Assembly: GCA_025363605.1 (NCBI GenBank)
Contig: JANYDO010000434.1
Span: forward strand, 1-39,761
Length of the DNA: 39,761 bases
DNA from: Candidatus Kapaibacterium sp.
GTDB taxonomy: Bacteria > Bacteroidota > Ignavibacteria > Kapaibacteriales > UBA4661
Direction of reading: 5' to 3'
The position numbers and the translations under genes are program-made. The first letter of the stretch is position 1. The number at the start of each line of letters is the position of its first letter. The notes under the pieces were generated by a model. That model had not been told where the DNA came from and made no database searches. It was given only the letters and a program-made list of their open reading frames with translations. This document shows positions 1 to 9,300 of the stretch, in pieces.

Positions 1-2
1 CG

Positions 3-212
3 GGTTTCATTATCGGGTATCGTTCGCCGGGTGTTGCTGTGAAGGAAGCAGGAGTGGCAGGCTTTCTGGCGGTAGTGCTGAACATTGATATTGTGTGTGT
101 TGCACTCGGAATGTTAGACATTACGATTATTTTAAGCGGTCTTGTGCTGGGGATACTCATGACGCTTTTAGGCGGCTGGGTGGGAGAAAAAGTGCAAGAA
201 GTCCGTGCCTAA
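3..212 (+). CDS. C-terminal fragment of a small integral membrane protein
   Basis: This open frame enters from the left edge without a start codon and stops at TAA 210-212, so it is absent from the ORF track. The visible 69 residues begin GFIIGYRSPGVAVKEAG and continue with two hydrophobic stretches (about AGFLAVVLNIDIVCVALGML and a segment around IILSGLVLGILMTLLGGW), followed by a short charged tail EKVQEVRA. This looks like the end of a small inner-membrane protein with two membrane segments connected by a very short turn. The RSPG...KEAG motif before the first segment may be family-defining, but I do not recognise the family with certainty. No function is claimed. The listed 95-280 ORF is an out-of-frame shadow of this gene. 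Confidence 0.6.
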   Translation, partial: GFIIGYRSPGVAVKEAGVAGFLAVVLNIDIVCVALGMLDITIILSGLVLGILMTLLGGWVGEKVQEVRA

Positions 213-386
213 AAAAAACTTGCCCCATCATGAGCAAATCCTCCAACCTTCCTATAAAAACCTCCTCCCTTTTTAAGTAAAAAATCCTATATTGTTGCTT
301 GTCAAAAGCGTGACATTTCCCCGTTCATGGCTTCCCCTACGGTTGCTCACGATTGCATACCCCCTACTATCCTTGACATCACCACG

Positions 387-3300
387 ATGCTTACCATTAT
401 GCGCTCTTTTCTTACCTCTTTTGCCCTTCTCTTTCTTTGCAGCGCTCTTTCCCTTTGGGCGCAGCCGGGGCAGCTTGTTCCCTGTTTCAATACTGGCTTG
501 GGCTTTAACGGCAATACGAACTCATTTATTCTGCTGCCAACGGGAAAACTGCTCTGTGCGGGGAATTTTACCACGTACAACGGCTCGGCTGCAAACCGCA
601 TTTGTCGTTTGAATGCTGATGGGACACTTGACCCGACCTTTACTCCTAGTATCGGAGCAAACGCTTCCATTGACTGCATGGCTGTTCTGCCGAATGGACA
701 AATTATTATTTCCGGCTTATTTACTTCCTACAACGGCACACCGAAAGGGCGTATAGCCCGCCTTAATACTGACGGTACGTTAGATGCTACCTTTGCAGCA
801 GGTGTGGGTGGTAATGCGGGACGCATATTGAGATTTGCCGTGCAAGCCGATGGAAAAATTGTTATTGGCGGCGGATTCATGCTCACCCAATACGATGGCA
901 TTACAATCAATAGTTTTGCACGCCTGAACACTGACGGCTCGCTTGATGCCGCATTCAATAGCGGCGCAACGTCTGGAATTACTGGTATCGGCACCTACGA
1001 TCTTAAAATTCAATCGGACGGCAAGATTCTTCTTGCTGGCGATTTCACCGCCTATAAAAGTGTTGCCGTACCGAGAGGACTTATTCGCATCAATACCGAT
1101 GGCTCGCTGGACGTTACTTTCAATAACGGTGGGAGTGGTGCAAGCAACTATGTCGAGTCAATGGCGATTCAGACCGACGGCAAAATTGTCGTCGGATTAA
1201 GCGGAACATACAACGGCTTTATGCGCAATAACATTGCCCGCCTGAACGCTGACGGTTCACTGGATAATGCTTTCTATCCGCTTGGTCCCAATGGTGCGTG
1301 TGGTGTAGCGCTCCAAAGCGATGGAAAAATTCTTGTGTCCGGCTCATTCAGCACATACGATGGTATGACCCGCAATAACATTGCCCGCGCCAATAGCGAC
1401 GGAACAATCGACATCAGCTTTAATCCTACGGGCAGCAATGCCGCCATTACCTCACGCTTTGTGCTTGCTGATGGCACAGCAGTATTAGGGAGTAATGTCG
1501 GCTTTACTACCTACAACGGCGTTAGCGCTACCAACATTGCCCGTATCCAACTTTCTGCGCCTGTAACTATTTCCGGCACAAGTCCCGTCCGCAATAGCAA
1601 CACCGCACCCCTTTCCACACAGCTCACACTCAATTTTACCCAGCCAATGAACGCCGCCACCGCCTCCCAAAGCGCCTTCCGCATCTGGGGCGGGCAGTCG
1701 GGACTCCGAAGCGGCAGCTACTCCGGCGGGGGAACAAACACCATCAGCTTTGTACCGAGTAAGCCCTACAGCCCCGGCGAACTCGTCTCGGCGACGCTGA
1801 TGTGCGGGGCGCAAACAAGTACAGGTGTGCCTGTCAGCCCACAGGTAATGCAGTTTCGGGCGAAGGCGGGTGCGGGTCCGGCGACGTTTTATGAGACAAG
1901 GACGTTAGCAACGACAAGCAATAGTTTGTATGACATTACCTGTGGTTATTTTAATGCTGATGGGTATTTAGATTATGCAGTATCAAATATTACCAGCTTT
2001 GGCGGCACAGGAGGAGTAGAAATTTTTCTCGGTAGTGCAAGTGGTAACTTTACTTACTTCACAACTGTTAGCCCAGGCTCACCATTTGTAGGATTGGCTG
2101 TTGCCGATATGGATAATAATGGAACGCAGGATATAATAGCGGCTGGTGGTGGATATGGGGCAGCTTTTACAATAAACGTATTTCTTAATAATGGTGCTGC
2201 GAGTTTTACGCCCCTTGCCCCGACCAGCCCCGTACTCCAGCAAACACAAGTAGATATTGCCACAGGGGATTTTGATGGCGATGGCGATATGGATATTTTT
2301 GCCGTTTCTGATTTTGGTGGTACAGGTGGATATGCTATTTATCGCAATAATGGTATCGGTGTCTTATCAATCGTTGCAACGCAAGCATCGGGTTTCTCGC
2401 CCTCACAAAATGGTTTTTTGGGTGCCGCATCCGGTGATATAGATAACGACGGCGATATAGACCTTATCTATAATCAATTCTTGCTGAACAATATCGCCGT
2501 CGGTTATGCCCACGTTCTTATCAATGATGGGAAGGGTAATTTTTCTCCTGGGCAAACCCTGAATGTAGGAGCAACACTTTATTTCTCTCGTCTTGCTGAT
2601 ATTGATAATGATGGCTGGTTAGATTTAGTTACGGAGCAGTCAGGATCAAGTTTGCTGAAAGTCTATAAAAATATGGCAGGAACGTTTGGAGCGCCAGTGC
2701 AAACAGTCAATGTCGGTAGTACGGGACTCGGGAAGATTGTCATTTTGGACGGGAATGGTGATGGGTACTTAGATATTGCCGTAACGGTTGGTCCCACACC
2801 CGGCGTGGTTTTTGTTCCCAATAATGCCGGAATATTCGGTACAGCCGTTACAACACCTCTAGTTTTGGGTGCAGGCAGTCTCGGTGTTGGCGATACGGAC
2901 GGCGACGGAGACCTTGATTTATTGGCTACTGGTAATGCGTCCGTTACCGTCCTCACCAACGGCATCCAACCCCAAATTCTCGCCACCACTCCCATCCGCA
3001 ACTCGCACTCCTTCACGTCCACAAGCCTCACCCAATCATGGAATCTGCCCATGACCACCGCCACTGCCACGCTGCCTAGTCCCGCTTCGGTGCCGCACAG
3101 CCTCTACGTGTGGGGCGATATGACGGGCTACCGCGCACTACCAAGCGGGGGAACGGCTACCCAAAGTGGCAGCATCACTACCTTCACGCCCGTAAAGCCC
3201 TTTCTGCGCGGTGAGCGTGTCAGCGTGGCCGTTACCAATGCCCGTTCTACGGAGCTTGTGCCTGCAAAGCCTGTGGTGTATGACTTTCGGGCGAAAGCGG

Positions 3301-6300
3301 GGGTGGGACCGGGCGTGTTTTCGTCGGTTGCAGGCTCGCCTTTTGCTGTTGCTTCCCTTGCCAGTAGCCCTATTGCTATTGCCGCCGCTGATATAGATAA
3401 CGATGGAGATGTAGATATGGTAACGGCAAATGGCTCAAGTAATGTAACAATTTTTACGAATAACGGTTCGGGTCTCTACACTCCCGCAAATGTTGCTGTG
3501 CCTGCTCCAAACTATAGAGGTATCGCACTGGGCGATCTCAATAATGACGGCAATATAGATATTGCTGTTACAAATCAAGGCGGAAACGTTTACGTACTGC
3601 TTAACGGCGGAGGGGGAACTTTCGGCGCTTCCATTCCTATCGCCTCCGTGACTCAAGCCGGAAGTATTGAGCTTGCCGATTTTAACGCTGACGGATATTT
3701 AGATATTGTTGCAACTAATATCGGTGGTGGCAGCACTGTCACCGTCATCCTCAATAACGGAGGGATGAGTTTTTCGGCAGGCGTTACATACCTAACAGGT
3801 GGTAACACTTCTATTGGTGTAGCTGTTGCTGATATGGATAACGACGGAGATATTGACATCATAACCTCAAACCAGAACTCAGGCGATGTATCGGTCTTAC
3901 AGAATAACGGAAGTGGTGTGTTTGCTAATCTGACTCCTGTTCCTACGGGCGGTAATCCTAATAACATCAGCGTCGGCGATATTGATGCAGACGGAGATAT
4001 GGATATTGTTGTGGGGATAAGTTCCCTTAGTCAGGTAGTTGTTTTGAGTAATAACGGTTCGGGAATACTGAGCGTTGCTGCTTCCTATCCCACATCAGCA
4101 GGTCCGGCAGGCGTTGCCTTCGGAGACGTGGACGGCGACGGGGACTTGGATATAGCGGCGGCTCTTTCATCGAACAACGTTGCTGTGTTCATCAATAACG
4201 GCGCGGGCAGCTTTACAGCGTCCCCTTCACTTTTCCCGACGTTAGCTTCTGCCATTAATCATATTATCATGGCAGATGTAGACGGCGACGGAGATTTAGA
4301 TATTGGAACGGCAAATTATGGTGCAAATAGCATTTCCATTCTCAAAAACACTATCCAACCCGTCGTCGTTACTACTAACCCCGCCCACAATGCCCCTTCC
4401 ACAATCGCAAACAGTACTGTATCGCTCATGTACAACCAAAATATGACTCCTTCCAGTGCCAATGTACCCTCACTTAATATCTGGGGCGGTTTTTCGGGCT
4501 ACAAAACAGGCGGGACGCGCTCTGTGGCGGGCGGGACAGTCACGGCAAATGTCGGCGGCTTCCGCCCGGGCGAGCAGGTGTGGGTAACGCATCAGTCCGC
4601 CAAAAGCACGTCAAACGTTGCCGCAAAGCCGTATGTGTATGGCTTCACGGCGAAGGCGGGGGTGGGACCAGCAAATTTTGTGCAGAGTTCGATTATCTCC
4701 GTTGGTCCCCCCAATACACCATTTTCTCCTGCTTTTGGCGATATAAACAGCGATGGCGCACTGGATATGGTTGTTGGAGTGAATGGGGCAGGCGCAAATG
4801 TCTATCTCAATGACGGTAACGGTAATTTTACGCTCGCCGCCACTCCCGGCGGCGGTGATGGACACGTGTGTATTGCTGATGTCAATAACGACGGTAAGCC
4901 TGATATTATCTCGGGCACTGGTGCAAATATTGCGATTTTGACGAATATCACTCCGCCTATGGGGGCTTTGAGCTTTTCACCCGCAAGCGTAGGCAATTTC
5001 GGTAATGTTGTTAATGGCATAGCGGTAACTGATGTCAATGCTGATGGCACGTTGGATATTGTAACGGCAAATAACTCAGGAAGTAATATAAGTATTTTTT
5101 TGAATAATGGTGTGGGTACTTTTCCCGCAACTCCCACATCAACATTTACCGTAGGAGCAACTGTTCCTAATGGCATTACCGTTGGCGATATTGACAACGA
5201 TGGTGATATTGATATTGGCATTGCTGGGCAAAATAGTAATCAGATTGGTATATTTTTTAATGATGGAGCAGGTGGTTTTTCGGTGACAGGCGGTTTTGCG
5301 CTTGGTGGGCAACCGACTGCACTTTCTTTCGGCGATGTCAATAATGACGGCAATCTCGATTTAGTCGTGACAGCCATCAATGGGGTTGTCACTGTATTGC
5401 TGAATAATGGTATGGGAACATTCGCCCCCGGCTCACCGTACAATATCGGTGCAGCCAGAAATTCTACAACAATCATGGCTTTGGGCGATATGAACGGTGA
5501 TGGCAGCCTTGATATTGTTGCTGGAAACCCTTCTGTAAATACCTTTTCTGTCTTGCTAAATAATGGCTTCGGTGGATTTTCTCCTGCAAGCGGCTCACCA
5601 TTTACCGATGGCACAGGCTTTTGGGGGCTTGCCCTTGCTGATATTGACGGCGATGGCGATCTTGATGTAGCTGTTTCCAGTGATGGCGCACAACGGATTG
5701 CGTTGTATAAAAACAGCAACCAACCCATCCTCACCACCTTCTCTCCACCCCGCAACACCCAAACTCTACAACCAAACGCCGCAATAAACCTAACCTACAA
5801 CCAATCCATGACCACTGCGACGGCATCCGTACAGCCTTTCCATGTCTGGGGCGGTATGCGGGGCTTTCGCTCCGGCACGTACTCGCAGCCCACTGGCGCG
5901 GCATCGGCTCAGATTGCGCTCTCGCCGCCGCTTCTGCCGAATGAAGAAGTCTTTGTGAGCGTTACCAATGCGCAGAATAGCAACGCCATTGCGGCTCGTC
6001 CTTTCAGTTTGCAATACCGCGCCCGCTCCGGCGTTGCTCCGGCGACGTTCTTTGCGCTGCCGCCTGTTTCTATGGGCAGTACTCCGGCGCAAATGCGCAA
6101 TATGGTAACGGCAGATTTTAACGGCGATGGTAAACTTGATGCAGCCCTCTCCAATACAGGCGCAAACGGCGTTCAGCTCATGTACGGCAATGGCGCGGGC
6201 GGCTTTACCCAAGGACCACTCTTGGGTGTGGGCGGCACTGCACCGGACGAACTTGTAACAGGTGATTTTAATAACGACGGCAGACCGGATATTGCCGTGT

Positions 6301-9300
6301 CTGTCACGGGTTCAAACCTCTTGACTGTGCTTATCAATACTGGCGGTGCTTACACTTCTACCAGTTATTCCGTCGCCTCACGTGGCTTGGCAGTGGCGGA
6401 TTTTAATGGTGATGGAGCGCTGGATATTGCTGCAGTTGCGCAAGGTCTTGTTGTCAATATTTTTCTTGGCGCCAATAACGGTACGTTTAGCGTCGGCAGT
6501 CCAACGCCTGTAGTACCGTCGAACTGCAAAGGCATTACGGCGGCGGACGTGGATAACGACGGCGATATGGATATAATTGCCGTTGCCTATGGTGGAGTAC
6601 TCATCACCGACAATGCGCTCGTCTTCATCAATAACGGTCTTGGCGCGTTCACCACCGTCACGCTTCCTGCCACAGCACACCTGAAAGCAGAATATCCCTT
6701 TGCGGGAGATTTCAACAACGATGGCAAAATGGACTTTGTCGCCTTCTCTAGCGTTCCGGGCGGAGCATTTTTAGCGCTCTTCACCGGAAACGGTGCTGGC
6801 GGCTTTACGAACACCTCCTTCGGAACGGGTATATCCGGCGGATTCGGCAATGTAGGCGACCTCAATGGCGACGGACTGCTGGACGTAGCGGCAACGGATG
6901 TTTCCGGCAATGCACAAATTTGGCTCAATACGGGCGGCGCGTTTACGCAAAGTGGCGTGGGGCAAGGCACACTGGGCGCATACCCAGTTTCCGCAGATGT
7001 GGATGGCGATGGCGATCTTGACCTGATGATGACCGATTGGGCAAACGGACTCTTCAAGGTCTTGCTGAACCAGCCTGCACCTGTGCTGAACGCCAATCCG
7101 CTCACGCTCGACTTTGGCGTTGTTACCGTTGGGCTGAACGCAAGCGTTTCTACCGCAATCGCGGGAATAAATCTTGTGGGGCAAACACAAATTCTTCTTT
7201 CCACCAATGCAGCGTTTTCGATTTCCAGCAACGGCACAACCTTCGCAACGCAAGCCTCGCTCGCTCTGACCCAAACGCCGAACTTGAATATGACGTTGCA
7301 AGCTCGCTTTATCCCGCTCACAAGCGGCACCTTTACGACTACTATTACCGTAACCTCTGCCAGCGCCGCGCCGCTCACGCTCACGTTTACGGGCGTTGCC
7401 ATTCTGCCGCGCATCCCCACACCGCCTGTTATCACAGCACTTTCGACGACAGCCGCGCTTATCGGTACTCCCGTTACCGTGTCGGGTTTAAATTTTACCA
7501 ACGTCTCGCAAGCAAGTATTGGCGGTATTTCTACAACGGTGAATATTCTTTCTGCGACGCAAGCAAACGTTATTCTGCCCACAGGATTAAGCATTGGTCA
7601 AATTGTTCTCACCAACGTTGACGGTACTGCCATCAGTCGTGATTCTGTGCGGGCGCTCGTACCCTACACGCCGCCACCGATTGTTACAGCCGCACAGCCG
7701 CTCATGGGTGCTGCCGGAGAAATTATTATCGTGACAGGAGCAAACTTCGCAACGGGCGCAACGACGGTCTTTATCGGCACACTGCAAGTCTCGACAACAT
7801 TTAACTCCACGACGCACCTGACCATCATTCTTCCTGCGAATGCGCTGGGAAATCTTATCGTCCGAACGCCCAACGGCTCTACTACGTCGTCGTTTGTCCT
7901 TCGCGCGATTCCGCCACCGCTTATTCAATTCATCACTCCTACCGCAGCCAGAGCGGGTGATGCTCTGACGATTGTTGGCTCAAATTTTATCAACGTCCTT
8001 TCGGTAACTTCAGCAAATATGCGCTTGGACAGCACGTCGTGGCAAATTGACACTCTCGCACAGCGCCTCACGGTGCAAATCATAGAGAATCTCAATACTG
8101 ACGGTACGATTGGCACGATTACCCTTCTGACGCGAAGCGGCGTGGCGTTTTTCACCCAACGATATAGCGCAGGTGGCGTTCCCGAGGGCGTTCCGCAACC
8201 AAGCATTATTGCTGCTCTTCCCCTCAACTCAGCGGCAACGCTCCAAGAGGGTAATGAAATCGCTCTTCTTGCCACAAACATACCCACCGGAGCGACGTTG
8301 ACACTGACGGTGAACGGCATCACGGCGACGATTGCCAACATTCAAATCACATCCGGCACAGCGACGCTGCGCTTCCGCCTTCCTGTTGGGATTGTACCAA
8401 TAGCGCGACAAAGCACACCGTCTCTGGTGTTCAGTCTCACTATCGGCGGCATTGCTACAACGGCAACATTTCAACTTCCCGTACAAGCAGCATCCTTGCC
8501 AACGCTCACTACCTTCACGCCACCGCTCGGCGGGACGTGTTCGACTGTCAGCATCACCGGACAAAACCTTGGATTGGAGCCGCGCGGCAGAGTCACAAAC
8601 GTTCTGGTGGGCGGCGTTCCTGTGCAGGCATTCCGCGTTGTCTCGCCGACACAAATCCTGGCGACAGTGGGAACGGTCAGAAGCGGCGTGGTTACTATCG
8701 TGACCAGCATTGGCGCGATTTCCACTTCCGCCATGTTCAGCTTTGACCCCACTTTCCAATGTTACCCCCCGATGCGGCACGAAGACTCACTTGCGCTAGA
8801 TGCGTTCTACGTGGCAACGGTGGGACTGGACTGGACGACCTCGACCAACTGGACGGTTCAGGGCGTTCCGGCGGCAATGCGCTTTGGCGTGAAGGTGGAT
8901 GGCGACCGCGTGGTCGAAATTGCTATGCCGAAAAACAATGTAAGTGGCTCCATTCCTGACTTTGTGATGCAGAATCTCAGAACACTACGAGTGCTGGATT
9001 TGAACGATAACCGCATTTCAGGGGCGCTGCCGCAAACGCTTTCCTTGGCAACAAATCTCGAAATACTGCGGCTTGGCGGGAATCGCTTCACGGGCGCATT
9101 GCCGCCGAATGTGGCGGCACTCACGCGATTACGCCAACTGGACTTGGCGAACAACTTGCTTTCCGATACGCTTGGGCAATGCTGGTCGCTCACGGCGCTT
9201 GAACACTTGAATCTTCGCCAAAATAAGTTCACAGGACGAATACATACAGGCATCGCACGACTTCTCAATCTTCTTAGCCTTGACCTTAGCAATAACCAGC

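Noticed and set aside
95-280. 61-aa ORF at the left edge
   Set aside because: It is out of frame with the partial membrane protein that reads cleanly to 212.
6587-7594. 335-aa minus-strand ORF within the giant gene
   Set aside because: It is a shadow frame produced by codon bias of the FG-GAP region; no domain, signal or neighbouring gene supports it.
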